DNA of 64,000 nt, taken from positions 2,401,083 to 2,465,082 of the forward strand of contig NZ_AP018207.1 of the NCBI RefSeq assembly GCF_002367995.1, written 5' to 3'. Shown in pieces: positions 8,750 through 19,700 of this stretch. Numbering within the stretch: the stretch's first letter is position 1; every line of letters starts with the position of its first letter. The notes under the pieces were generated by a model. It made no database searches, had not been told where the DNA came from, and saw only the letters and a list, made by a program, of their open reading frames with translations. Both the position numbers and the translations under genes were made by a program. This DNA is from Calothrix brevissima NIES-22. GTDB taxonomy: Bacteria; Cyanobacteriota; Cyanobacteriia; Cyanobacteriales; Nostocaceae.

Positions 8750-8956
8750 AAAGGGGGAGAAAACCAAATAACGATGGGAGATACCGATACCGAAATCAAA
8801 ATGAAAAATTTCCGCTAATAGCTAAAGCAATAACTTTTTGCTGTATTGTTTTATTTATTAACTTATGTAAACAAAGTTAACAGAATTGTAACGATATGTC
8901 AACTAGCCTTGACAGTTAAAGACTAATAGCATTCATAAGAGGCACTTATCAGAAAT

Positions 8957-9583
8957 ATGAACGCAGAAGCAACGAGATTAAGCTTAAAAAATGAACTCCT
9001 GCAACGCATTGGCGAGTTAGGCTTACAGCAAAGCATATTTCCCTCAGCAGATGAAACATGCGATCGCCTTGTGCAACAATTAGAAAATATCAATCCATGC
9101 GATCGCCCACTCAGCGTTGATCGTCTTTCCACCCTAGCTGGTGACTGGGAATTAATTTATGCTTCTCGCGGTACAGTAGTCACGCGTCGGCTAGTTTCCC
9201 TCAGAGGAATTGGCGCAAGAGTTAAAATTAAGCGCGTATGGCAAAAATTAGTTGCAAGCCAAGCCAATCAAATTTTTGCCGCCAACTGTGCTGAGTTCGA
9301 TCTCCCATTGCTGGGAGAATGGCGCTTGCAAGCTGACGGCGTCTGGAGATGGGATCGAGATGAAAGGGATGCTAAGGTAAGTTTTGGGGCGTTTTCCGTA
9401 CAAGCCACAAAGCTTTTAGGAATCTCCAACTGGAGTTTACCAGCATTAAAAATTCCGGTGCTGCAATCTATGCGAAATGAAGCGCTGTGGACAACTTCCT
9501 ACTTAGATTCACAAATCAGAGTTGGCAGAGGCGCAACAAGTAATTTATTTGTATTTCGCCGCCAAGAAGCGATGTTTAACTAA
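8957..9583 (+). CDS. PAP/fibrillin-family lipid-associated protein
   Basis: A 208-residue soluble protein. The diagnostic segment is LAGDWELIYASRGTVVTR near residues 64-81, matching the conserved GxWxLxYtS core of plastid lipid-associated proteins (fibrillins). A beta-rich remainder follows, with matches around GEWRLQADGVW and SYLDSQIRVGRG, the latter near the conserved end of the domain. There is no signal peptide. Cyanobacterial fibrillins associate with thylakoids and protect photosystems under stress, and the fold suggests binding of a hydrophobic molecule. The gene stands alone; a tiny minus-strand ORF faces it from downstream. The exact ligand is unknown. Confidence 0.85.
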   Translation: MNAEATRLSLKNELLQRIGELGLQQSIFPSADETCDRLVQQLENINPCDRPLSVDRLSTLAGDWELIYASRGTVVTRRLVSLRGIGARVKIKRVWQKLVASQANQIFAANCAEFDLPLLGEWRLQADGVWRWDRDERDAKVSFGAFSVQATKLLGISNWSLPALKIPVLQSMRNEALWTTSYLDSQIRVGRGATSNLFVFRRQEAMFN

Positions 9584-9629
9584 AATCGCTTCATCTCATA
9601 CACAATTAAATATGGGAGTTTGTATCTAG

Positions 9630-9701
9630 TTACTCAACCGCAGAAATAAAGAAAGTAGAAATAGCGGCATAACCAACAAAGAAGATTAGAGCGCTAAACA
9701 T
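9630..9701 (-). CDS. Candidate 23-residue single-span membrane peptide
   Basis: The minus strand encodes a short frame starting MFSALIFFVGYAAISTF and ending FISAVE before TAA. It has a near-ideal ribosome-binding site, AGGAG, 6-7 nt before the ATG. The peptide is almost one uninterrupted hydrophobic helix with a single acidic residue at the end, the layout of small photosynthetic or respiratory subunits. I do not recognise it as a known PSI, PSII, cytochrome b6f or NDH small subunit. It faces the fibrillin-family gene convergently, 46 bp apart. The SD and helix argue for a real gene, but its size makes chance possible. Confidence 0.5.
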   Translation of the reverse strand: MFSALIFFVGYAAISTFFISAVE

Positions 9702-10001
9702 ATCAAACTCCTATTATTACTCTAGTCATAGCTAATTATTGATGCTCATCATCATAAAACCATTTTTTAGCGATTGTATCTGCAACAAAGACTATTTTTG
9801 CTAATAAGTTTTTGTCCACAGTGAACAAAATTAGCCATTGAGAATTATACCTAAAGAATTACTGACAATTCTGTGCAGCTACCAGAGACTTTATCTAATT
9901 TGCTACCTGTTTGACTGCTGACTAAATTAACTAAAGAGTAGGATAGCAGCTAGGCATTGCAACTGTAGGATAAATATTTTTGGAGTGCAATTAGTTGGCA
10001 G
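9702..10001. other. Intergenic region, no gene seen
   Basis: AT-rich sequence between the small minus-strand peptide gene and the next plus-strand gene. It should hold divergent promoters for both. No repeats or strong hairpins were found. Confidence 0.6.
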
Positions 10002-10274
10002 ATGAACATCGGGATAATTGAGCCTTACAGTGATGGATTTATCGAAGTTGTTCCAGAGGGTGAAGGTAGCGACTATTGGCACATTGCAGCTATACACATC
10101 AATGGTAAAGCCTTTTGTCCTAGCCCTAAACTTTATCGTTCCGAAAAAATAGCTTTAGCAAAAGCAGCACAAATTTATGATTGGATAGCTGAAAACGAGC
10201 AAGAAATCAGTGATTGGGGTGCTTACTGTGAAAAATTACAACTGATTCTCTGGTATCAGCCAAAAGCATCATAG
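10002..10274 (+). CDS. Small acidic protein, unknown
   Basis: A 90-residue protein with no signal peptide or membrane segment. It alternates short beta-like stretches (IGIIEPYSDGFIEVV, YWHIAAIHINGKAF) with an Ala/Lys helix (KIALAKAAQIYDWIAEN) and several Trp residues near the C-terminus (DWIAEN, SDWGAY, LILWYQ). No recognised domain. Ordinary codon use and a compact alpha/beta pattern suggest a real gene. No operon partner: the next plus-strand gene is 367 bp away beyond a minisatellite. Confidence 0.65.
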   Translation: MNIGIIEPYSDGFIEVVPEGEGSDYWHIAAIHINGKAFCPSPKLYRSEKIALAKAAQIYDWIAENEQEISDWGAYCEKLQLILWYQPKAS

Positions 10275-10641
10275 TCTGTCATTAGAGGTATGACTATCAA
10301 AGTGCGATCGCCTTTATTGTAAATCTGTAAAAGTGCGATCGTTTCCATACCTTATTACCAACAAATCTTAAAAAATAGTAAAAAATACAAGCTAATAATT
10401 CTCATTGATCAAAACACTACAGCAAACCGTTGAATAGTTACAAAAACCGATCCTCCTTGTCCTCCTTGTCCTCCTTGTCCTCCTTGTCCCCCTTGTCCTC
10501 CTTGTCCCCCTTGTCCCCCTTGTCCCCCTTGTCCCCTTTTTGTTCATATATCAAATAAAATTTTTCTATCTCACCCTATCGGGAATTTACACATTTGCCA
10601 GCGTAATATTTATTTAGTTAATTTTCATCTTAATTTAAGAT
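10275..10641. other. Intergenic region with 9-bp minisatellite
   Basis: Contains two GCGATCG motifs and the 9-mer repeat at 10451-10536, placed about 105 bp before the start of the phosphodiester glycosidase gene. No reading frame of interest. Confidence 0.7.
10451..10536. repeat. 9-bp minisatellite, TCCTCCTTG/TCCCCCTTG x9
   Basis: Nine full copies plus a partial one. Units are TCCTCCTTG or TCCCCCTTG, differing at one position. The same unit in reverse complement (GAGGACAAG) occurs five times at 61971-62015, so it is a dispersed family. Confidence 0.95.
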
Positions 10642-11541
10642 ATGACTACTCAAGTCAAAAAAATCTGGCTGCTGAGTCTTACACTAGTTAGTTTTGGGAT
10701 GCCACTATTATTTAAGTTGCATTCCTCTATATCAAAAGTGCCAAATGTTGCACCTCCCCCGCCAAAAACCATCACCTACGAACAGCGCACCTTACCGCAA
10801 AGCGTAGTGCATATCCTCTCAATTCCTACTGATAGTCGATTTCTCATCACACCTGCAATTGCAGATAAAGTAGCAACTGTAGATGAATTTACCAAGCAGC
10901 ATCGAGTCAAAGCAATCTTAAATGCAGGCTTTTTTGACCCTGTTAATCAAAAGTCTACATCCCATGTAATGATTTCTGGGCGTGTAGTTGCAAATCCCCA
11001 AGATAACCCCAGACTTGTAAATAATCCCAACTTAAAACCTTACCTCAGCAAGATTTTCAATCGCACGGAATTTCGTCGCTATCTCTGCGGAGAAACCGTC
11101 ACCTACGATATTACCCCCCACAATGAATCACCGTTAGCTGGCTGTCAAATAGTTGATGTTGTAGGTGGAGGCCCTAATCTTTTACCAAAACTCACCTCAG
11201 AATTAGAAGGGTTTGTTGACAAAGCCAATGGACGAGATGCAATTGATAGTAATCGACCTAGTTCGAGAACTGCGATCGCGATTACTGATGATGGTAATAT
11301 TCTGCTAGTCATGGTAGCCCAAAAACCCAATGTCCGACTGGCAAAATCGGGAATGTCTTTACCAGAATTAGCAGCTTTTATGAAAACTCTTGGTGCGAAA
11401 AAAGCCATGAATTTAGATGGCGGTAGTTCATCTTCTCTTTATTACAAGGGTCAAACTTTTTATGGCAAACTCAATCTGGTACGCAAACCTATCAAACGCC
11501 AGGTAAAATCAGTTTTATTAGTGCAAGAAAATTATAAATAA
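10642..11541 (+). CDS. Phosphodiester glycosidase-family protein (NAGPA domain), secreted
   Basis: A 299-residue protein. Residues 8-25 are a hydrophobic N-terminal signal or anchor, followed by a Pro-rich linker. The rest fits the phosphodiester glycosidase/NAGPA family, which removes sugar groups linked through phosphodiesters. Visible landmarks are ILNAGFFDP near residue 95, VVGGGPNLL near 174, SSRTAIAITDDGNILLV near 208-224, and the hallmark MNLDGGSSSSLYYKG near 256-270. The substrate is probably an envelope or exopolysaccharide glycan, inferred from the domain and its place at the edge of a polysaccharide region. No operon partner. Confidence 0.85.
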   Translation: MTTQVKKIWLLSLTLVSFGMPLLFKLHSSISKVPNVAPPPPKTITYEQRTLPQSVVHILSIPTDSRFLITPAIADKVATVDEFTKQHRVKAILNAGFFDPVNQKSTSHVMISGRVVANPQDNPRLVNNPNLKPYLSKIFNRTEFRRYLCGETVTYDITPHNESPLAGCQIVDVVGGGPNLLPKLTSELEGFVDKANGRDAIDSNRPSSRTAIAITDDGNILLVMVAQKPNVRLAKSGMSLPELAAFMKTLGAKKAMNLDGGSSSSLYYKGQTFYGKLNLVRKPIKRQVKSVLLVQENYK

Positions 11542-11691
11542 ACAACCATGATTGAATAATTTAAGGGAATCACAAAGCAAAAAATATAATTCATGTTATT
11601 GCTATATCTTTACATAATATTCAACATTCTTACTGATGTGAAAATAAACCCATATTTATAAAAATAGATAAGGTAAATTTATGGCATCTTT

Positions 11692-12009
11692 ATGAAATTA
11701 AGCAATTTATTAAAAGTAGTTTTCATTCCTAGTTTAGCTATATTAAGCTGCATAACTACAACACATACAGCCCTAGCAGATAGTTTAAATAGTCAGGGTT
11801 CTGGCGGTAATTATCGTTATGAATTATGGTCTGGAGATGATAAAGTTAGTTACTACTTAAAAATTTGGTCACGAGAAGCTAGTCCAAATAGTAAATCATA
11901 CATCACAACTCCAAATTTCGACTCAATTAAAGAAGCACTAGTTTATTTTGATTGCAATTACGCGCATAAAACTTTACCCGAATGTCCCAATAGTAATGCT
12001 ATTCATTAG
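11692..12009 (+). CDS. Small secreted protein, unknown
   Basis: A 105-residue product with a classic signal peptide: KLSNLLK, a hydrophobic core to residue 22, and a cut after THTALA near residue 29. The mature part is about 75 residues with beta-type sequence (GGNYRYELWSGDDKVSYYLKI) and two Cys (FDCNY and LPECPN) that could form a disulfide. An SD-like AAGG precedes an ATG at 11681 that would give only four codons, ending TTATGA over the start of this gene, so translation may be coupled to that mini-frame. No family recognised. Convergent with the PelG-like gene. Confidence 0.65.
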   Translation: MKLSNLLKVVFIPSLAILSCITTTHTALADSLNSQGSGGNYRYELWSGDDKVSYYLKIWSREASPNSKSYITTPNFDSIKEALVYFDCNYAHKTLPECPNSNAIH

Positions 12010-12055
12010 CTAACTTTAGATTCTAGATGAAAATATTTGTCTATTTGACCCATGC

Positions 12056-13603
12056 TTAATATCCAGCAAGGTAATATATATAGTCCGGTTGCTTCATCAA
12101 TTGCAAAACCTTATGAGTTGAACGCAACATAAACAAAATAGCAGCCGTGACTAAACCAATCACTGCACAATCAGGATTAATCAAATTGGCTAAGATGTAG
12201 CCCAAAGTCAAATTAAGTACCAACGCAGGAATAATGCTTTTAACTACCATCGCTGCTTGATTCAGACTAAACAGCAATATTGAATTCAATAATCCGATGA
12301 CAAAAAATAAATAACCTAAGCAACCAAATAAAGATTGTAAATTTGTTTGTAAACTCCAAGCCGCAGGTTTTAGCAAGAGAAATGTAATAGTTACGCAGAG
12401 ACTAAAAAATACCACAGTTAAGCCAACAGTTAACCAGTAGCGAGATGACAATTGACGATAAAATTTAGTCAATTTTTCAACATTTAAATTTTTGGAATTT
12501 TTAAACCAGTAACTAATAAACCGATAACTTAAATATTCCACGAATGGAACCAGCAAAAGAAAATTTATCAAAGCTAAATCCATAGCTTGTTGATAGTCAG
12601 CATGAATCGCAAAAACTAGCCCAGAAGCAGGATTTACAGCCCAACCTGCCACAATGCGATCGCCAAAAATAAAACTAAAATAAGCTATACCATAAAAGAA
12701 GTAAGGAGCTAATAAATATACCAGCGCACTCAAGCGAGGTAAGGGAACTTTTGTTGCAGTAGTTTGACTTGCTTTCTTATCTTTACCAAACCCAAAACCA
12801 ACTAAGCAGATTACTACTAATAAAGTCGCAAACATACTAATTATTTGGGCAGTTAATGCATCTAAATTCACCCAAACTCTTAACAAGACAAATAATCCGC
12901 TTAACCCCAACATAATTATTGGCGTACACCAGCGTAATTGAATCCCCACGGCTGCTAATAGCATCCACAGTAAACTCAAAACTAGATAATATACAGCCGC
13001 CAAAATTAAATATTCATCAGCAAACTGACCTTGATAAAAACCAAACCACAGCCCCAATAAACCTACAATAATACTAGTAGCTGTACCTAAATAAATAATC
13101 GGAAAACAAACTCTTCTAGCTTGTATTGGTTCGCCCAATTTGAGATAAAATTCTCCTCTCCGGCTAATCATCTGGACAAATCCCCCACTAATAGTCAGAC
13201 TTGCCATAGTTGCCAGAGTAATTAATGAGGCTAGTTCTGGTGGTAATAGCGGCGATTGATTATCAACATCGAGAGATTCTAACAGCAATATCAACAGCAA
13301 AGGTAGCGCAAAAACAAAACTTTGTGAGAATTGCTCAACGAATATTTGCATCTCTTTCAACAGATTCCGCCAAAATTTCTTCTGCGGTTTGATGACTTTC
13401 GTTGCTAAAGAAAAGTTATGATTCTCATAAACATACTTACCCAAAGATAAAGCATCTGGAAAGCCAAATTCCTGCTTAATAACTCTATCTGTATAACCTA
13501 GCGATTCTATAATTGCTGTAACTTGCCAAAAATCAGCAGGTGCAGAGCTAACTTCCTCGATAGCGCTAACCAAATCTAATATTTTTTGCTCTTGGGGAAT
13601 CAT
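12056..13603 (-). CDS. PelG-like polytopic membrane protein (putative polysaccharide transporter)
   Basis: A 515-residue protein with a cytosolic N-terminus of about 90 residues and about 12 hydrophobic spans. Features that recall PelG, the Wzx/MATE-type membrane transporter of Pel polysaccharide, are LTISGGFVQMISRRGEFYLKLG in the second-span region (about 143-164) and YFFYGIAYFSFIFGDRIVAGW (about 300-320). DLALINFLLLVPFVEYLSYRF follows. The N-terminal IIESLGYTDRVIKQEFGFPD is a motif I associate with such polysaccharide-cluster membrane proteins. It lies beside a PelA-like deacetylase gene, which supports the reading. Family assignment is by pattern, so another flippase class is possible. Confidence 0.55.
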   Translation of the reverse strand: MIPQEQKILDLVSAIEEVSSAPADFWQVTAIIESLGYTDRVIKQEFGFPDALSLGKYVYENHNFSLATKVIKPQKKFWRNLLKEMQIFVEQFSQSFVFALPLLLILLLESLDVDNQSPLLPPELASLITLATMASLTISGGFVQMISRRGEFYLKLGEPIQARRVCFPIIYLGTATSIIVGLLGLWFGFYQGQFADEYLILAAVYYLVLSLLWMLLAAVGIQLRWCTPIIMLGLSGLFVLLRVWVNLDALTAQIISMFATLLVVICLVGFGFGKDKKASQTTATKVPLPRLSALVYLLAPYFFYGIAYFSFIFGDRIVAGWAVNPASGLVFAIHADYQQAMDLALINFLLLVPFVEYLSYRFISYWFKNSKNLNVEKLTKFYRQLSSRYWLTVGLTVVFFSLCVTITFLLLKPAAWSLQTNLQSLFGCLGYLFFVIGLLNSILLFSLNQAAMVVKSIIPALVLNLTLGYILANLINPDCAVIGLVTAAILFMLRSTHKVLQLMKQPDYIYYLAGY

Positions 13604-13680
13604 ACATTTATATTTGATATTTATACCGAATCTAGAAGTTATTTACTTTATATACCCTGCAGAAAGCAACTTGGAAAATA

Positions 13681-13730
13681 CTGAAACAGAGTGAATACTT
13701 GCAATTAATCAAGTATTCGCTCTGTTTCAG
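13681..13730. terminator. 21-bp hairpin, terminator after the giant deacetylase gene
   Basis: CTGAAACAGAGTGAATACTTG (13681-13701) pairs with 13710-13730 over 21 positions with one G-T type mismatch, around an 8-nt A/T loop. It lies 54 bp past the stop of the 2011-residue gene and 78 bp upstream of the next minus-strand start, so it should separate the two transcripts. Confidence 0.8.
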
Positions 13731-13784
13731 TTACATATCTGCAAAATTACGCCAAATTAGCAGATTAAAACTCTAAATTCTGCA

Positions 13785-16700
13785 CTACACAAAGCTCAAG
13801 CCACTGGTAATAGCACTCACGCTAGTATCTCCTTGAACAATTGCAATCAATTCATTTTGATTGGGAGTTATGAGATAAATTGCTCTACCTGTAGGTAAGC
13901 CAGTTGGGGAACTACCGAAGACATAGTTACTAGAATTGCCAAATAGTTGGATTTTATCGCCTTGAGCAACGCGGAAGTCAGTAATTAATGCATAGTCACT
14001 TAATCCCAGGTTGCTATCAATGCCATCATTGTAGTAAGCTCGATTGCGATCGCCAAGCACAAATAAATCAGCTTCTGTACCACCGGTTAGAGTATCAATC
14101 TCTCCGGCTCCTGCCAAGGTACTATTGGGATCTACACCAATCAGAGTATCGATACCTATATTACCCAATAACTTGTCGTTACCTTTACCACCGTATAAAG
14201 TATCATTACCGTCTTGACCATCTAACAGATCGTTACCCAAATCGCCATAGAGTATATCATTACCCGCACCAGCCTTAAATTGATCGTCACCATCACCACC
14301 GTAAAGAACATCGTCGCCAGCACCACCATTGAGGGTATCATTGCCACCATTACCGAAGAGGATGTTATTAGCAGCGTTACCAGTCAGAATGTTGTTCAGG
14401 TTATTACCTACACCATCGATAGCTAACGTACCAGTTAAAGTCAGATTTTCAACGTTATCTAGCAAAGTGTAGCTAACTGAGGCATTAACAATATCTATGC
14501 CTGAATTGGCGTTTTCAATGATGACATCACCAACACTATCCACTGTATAGCTATCATTACCAACTCCACCATAGAGGGTATCATTACCAATCCCACCGAT
14601 TAAAGTATCGTTGCCATCATCGCCATAAAGGATATCATCACCAGCACCACCGTTGAGACTATCATTACCACCGTTCCCAATCAAGGTATTATTAGCAGCG
14701 TTTCCAGTCAGAATGTTGTCAAGATTATTACCTACACCATTGATAGCTGATGTACCAGTTAAAGTCAGATTTTCAATGTTATCTGCCAAAGTGTAGCTAA
14801 CTGAGGCACTAACAATATCTATGCCTGAATCGACATTTTCAAAAATTACATCACCGATACTATCTACTGTATATTTATCGTTACCAGCACCACCGTAGAG
14901 AATATCATTGCCAGTACCACCAATCAGGGTATCGTTACCATCACCACCATAAATCACATCATTACCAGCTTTGCCATCAAGGCTGTCGTCACCAGCAAAT
15001 CCGTTGATAATATCTCTAGCGGAAGTTCCCGCGATGGTATTGTTTAAATCCGTACCGTTAATAATATTGCCAACTGGCTTAACATTAATATTAAAGGTAT
15101 TATCAACAGTTAAACCATTAGAATTACCCCGAATCGTCACTTGTGCTGTGCCGAATTGATTGCGTAAATATTGCAAAGTCAAGACATTATCTATAATAGT
15201 TGCATTAACTAAACTACTATTATTATTAGCCTGAATTGTCTTGATAATTGTATTCGCAGCATTATCAATATCAGTGAATACACTGCTTAAATTGATTGTC
15301 GTATTGGCAGAATCTTGATTAACGACAACATCAGTAATGGGGTTTGCCACAATCGGCGCATCATCTACAGGTGCAACGTTAACTGTAAAACTATTATCAA
15401 CGCTTTTGCCGTTAGATGTGCCTCGAATTGTAATTGCAGCCGTACCAAATTGATTGGGTTGATAAGCCAAAATCAAGTCATTGTTAATAATGCTGGCATT
15501 AACTAGACTACTGTTGCTATTAGCCTGAATTGTCTTAATAATTGCATTTACATCGTTATCAACATCAGTGAAGACTTGGCTTAAATCAATAATTGTATTT
15601 GGCGCATCTTCGCTAGTATTTACATTAACAATCGGCTTGGCTACTGTAGGTGGATTATCTACAGGTGCAACATTGACTGTAAAAGTATCATCAACAGTTT
15701 TGCCATTAGATGTACCGCTAATTGTAATTGCCGCCGTACCAACTTGATTAGGTTGATAAGCCAAAACTAAGTTATTACCATCAATACTCGCATTCACTAA
15801 ATTGTTATTAGTGTTAACTGCAATAGTCTTGATAATCTCACTCGGCTCGTTATCAATATCAGTGAAGATACTACTTAAATCGATAATGGTGTTAGTGGAA
15901 TTGGGAGTAACGACAACATCGGCAATAGAATTTGCTACAATCGGCGCATCATCTACAGGCGCAACGTTAACTGTAAAGGTATTATTAACAGTTTTACCGT
16001 TAGATGTACCGCTAATAGTAATTGCCGCCGTACCAAATTGGTTAGGTTGATAAGCCAGAACTAAGTTATTACCATCAATACTGGCATTGACTAAACTACT
16101 GTTGCTGTTAGCTTGAAGCGTCTTGATAATTGCACTCGAATCATTATCAATGTCAGTAAAGACTTGGCTTAAATCAATAATTGTATTCGGCGCATCTTCA
16201 CTGCTATTTACATCCAAAATCGGATTAGCTACTACAGGTGCATCATCTACAGGCGCAACATTAACTGTAAATGTATTCTCAACACTTTGTCCATTAGATG
16301 TACCGCTAATAGTAATTGCTGCGGTACCAAATTGGTTAGGTTTATAAGCCAGAACTAAGTTATTACCATCAATACTGGCATTGACTAGACTACTGTTACT
16401 GTTAGCCTGAAGCGTCTTGATAATTGCACTCGAATCATTATCAACATCAGTAAAGACTTGGCTTAAATCAATAATTGTATTCGGCGCATCTTCACTACTA
16501 TTTACATCCAAAATAGGATTAACTACCACAGGTGCATCATCCACAGACGCAACGTTGACTGTAAAGGTATTATCAACACTTTGTCCGTTAGATGTACCAA
16601 TAATAGTAATGTCTGCCGCACCAAATTGATTAGATAAATAAGTTAAAATTAATTCATTATTCACAATATTGGCATTAACTAAGCCGCTATTGCTATTAAC

Positions 16701-19700
16701 TTTAATTGTTTTGGTAATAGACAGAGGATCGTTATCAATATCGTTGAAGACATTACTTAAATCAATTATAGTCTTGGCTGCATCCTCAAGAACGCTGACA
16801 TCAGCAATGGGGTTGGCTACAGTTGGTGGCGTATCTACAACTAATCTCACCCTACCATTATGTTGGGCAAGACCGTTAAAATTCATTTCAAGAATCTCGC
16901 CGTTACGAGTAATACTATTTGCACCGTCAGTGAAGATATTGAATCCAGTGGGGTTTATTAAATCTAAGACAACTTTACCTTCACCAAAAAATGAAAATTC
17001 TAAATCTGTGCCATTACCAATCACAGAAGTCAACTTGGCACGCATTGGCAGATCGATAATGTGGGTAACATCATCTTGAAGCGTGCCCAAATTGATTGTA
17101 AATTGACCTCCACTAGCGGGTAAAAATACTGTATCTTTATCGTAGGCGTACCAATTATTGACACTTTGGATCGTTTGACTTGGATCGATATTTAAACCAA
17201 AAGTGCCTACATCTGTAGCTACAACATTGGCGGTAATTGTATTGCCAATACTATCAATAAATAACTGTGATTTTTCAAAAGATTTGATTCGCTGGCTCAA
17301 ATCTGCAACAGTGACAAACTCTGTATTATCGTTGTATGCTCTGGCAATGAAATTAGTAAACATTGCCTCAGTGTAAGGTGAAGAGATATTATCTTCTGGA
17401 TCTGTATCCCAGACTGTAGGAGCATAATCATGCCAAGGAAAATGAATGATAGCTTGGGCTGCGTGATTGGTTAAACCATTATATTCTTTGAGCCATTCTG
17501 CTTCCGCTTGTTGTGGCGTTAACTTACGAAACTCCACCAGGGAGAAATCAAAGGACATGTTCGGAGCAAAATAGACATAATCGCTCCCCGGAAACATAAA
17601 GCCAAAAGCATTGGGGTAACCTGCACCCACACTTGCATAACCACCAGAAACATAGGATAGGTATTTCTGAAGCTCTTGAGAAACCCCTAAACCTTCTGGG
17701 TTACCAGGAATTGCTGCACCTAAGACTTGAATTCCTAACTGTTGCTCAATGACTGATTTTGCTTGGTTAAATTCAAACTCTAATTGTGTTGGAGTTAATT
17801 GATCTGTAAATTCTGGGTGAGTATAAGAATGGGTACCGATTTCGTTTTGTAGAGCCAGCATTTGCTCATAGTACGGCTTGGAAATAGTCCAATCGGTAAA
17901 TTGCCCATTTGCTGGATTGTTACCAACGTTAATATAGTATGACCCGACAAAATTATAGTCATTTTTCCATTGGCTCACAATGGGAAGCAGGCGATCGTAA
18001 ATCCCTGGAGTGTTGCTATCAGGATTGACATCAACAGCTTCCTGAGACTGATCCATATCATTGCGAGAAATAAATATACTCGCATCCCGGCTCATGTTTA
18101 AAGCTACTTTGGGTTTATTATCTAAAACTACCCATTGCAATGCTTTCCAAACTAAATTATTATCAGCCATGAATCCTGGAGTGCTAAAGTGGACATTTCT
18201 GCCTCCAGTTTGTGTGGCTATTACCGCATTATTCTTTTCCCCATTTACCTCAAAATCTGCCAATACTATTGGTGTTAGCTCGTCTGTAGAATCGGCATCG
18301 CCATAACTATTAAAAGTTATATTATTGTAAGTTCGGATGACTTCATCAGTAGAATATCCTTGCATTACTGGATGAGTAATATCTTCAGCATTAAGAACGC
18401 CATTGACAAGTGTGTTTGCTGGGCTACCTCCAGTTCTGCCAAGATTCAACAGCTGTTTCATCCTGATATAAGAATCCCCAGCTAGAGGATTATTATTTTC
18501 ATCATTGGTTAAGAAATCTCCAGCTGTAATGATGCCAATGTTATATTGATAAACTGCTGTTGTGAGTGTATTTTGAATGGCATCAAGTTTTGTCAAGGGT
18601 ACATTGGCAAAGTAAGGAAAGATTAGGGCATCATAGTTAACAACTTTACTGATATCCGTTAAATCATCCTCCGTGAGGATATCAAAGGGAATACCCGCCT
18701 GCATCGCTTGGCTTTGCATTGACATAAACAGTTGGGTATAAGCCTTGTCTTGAAAGAAGTTTTTCGCTGTTGTTTCCGAAAAAACTATGCCTACCTTCTT
18801 ACTAAAATTTGTCCTTGGCGGTAAAACTGGTTGTGTCGCATAAACTGTATATTTTTGAGTCGAATAATCAGATGGTAAAAATGTGTCATTATTAATATCA
18901 ACCACCACATCAATTGCTTGTGGCGCTCCATTTAGTAGAGATATGGGAACAGCGAATTCGACTATTTTATTATTTGCACCGTAGGCAGAATCTAATGGGC
19001 CAGTAACAAAATTTTCTCCGTCTGCTCCTGTATAAAGGTAAGGTTTATCGTCACTAAAGAAGTTGACGTTATATTCTGCTCCCCCAATTCCCGCGAGTCC
19101 AAATATTTGATAGCCTGTCAGAGAATTTCTATCTGTATTCAGCCATAATGTTGCGCCTGCACCTATCTGTTCGCTATCTGATTTAAAGGCAAAAACATAA
19201 GCATCTCCTGCGTATTTACCATAGAGTTCATATCCCGGTACTCTTGTGCCAGGAAGACTGTCTAATCTATCCGCAGTTGTCCAATCACTTAAGTTACCAT
19301 CCAGGCTGATATTACCGTAAGTTGCCGATAGCTCTAATGTGCTTTTTTGTCCATCAATAATGACAGTGGTTGTATCATTCTCACTTTTTAAGCTTAAAAC
19401 TTGAGTTGGAGTTAGCTCTTTACCTTGAACAATTGCGGCGAAAATCGCGCCTTCATCACCTTGTGCATCTTGGATATTTATCTGCGAATCTATGTAGTGT
19501 CCGAGTTCTTCTATCAGTACATCAACACTTTTAGTAGGATTGTTTAAAATTGCGGTTGATAAATAAATTGTCTTTTTAAGACTACTATAAGCCCCCTGTC
19601 CTCCGTTTATTGCTGAGGAATCAACTATTTTAATTTCTGGTAGGTTTGTGTAGTTAATGATTTCGGTAATTACATCTTTAGCTTTTGCGCGATCGCAGTT

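Larger units (their letters stand above)
8609..8956. other. Intergenic region with heptamer repeat and hairpin
   Basis: No gene is seen. It contains four GTCAACA heptamers at 8644-8671 and a 6-bp hairpin at 8730-8749. The rest is AT-rich leader of the fibrillin-family gene. Confidence 0.65.

Noticed and set aside
10451-10536. CRISPR-like array
   Set aside because: The units are contiguous 9-mers without unique spacers, so this is a minisatellite, not CRISPR.
16123-16629. Two similar plus-strand frames 294 bp apart
   Set aside because: Antisense reflections of the cadherin-like repeats of the giant gene. The spacing is useful for the repeat period but the frames are not genes.
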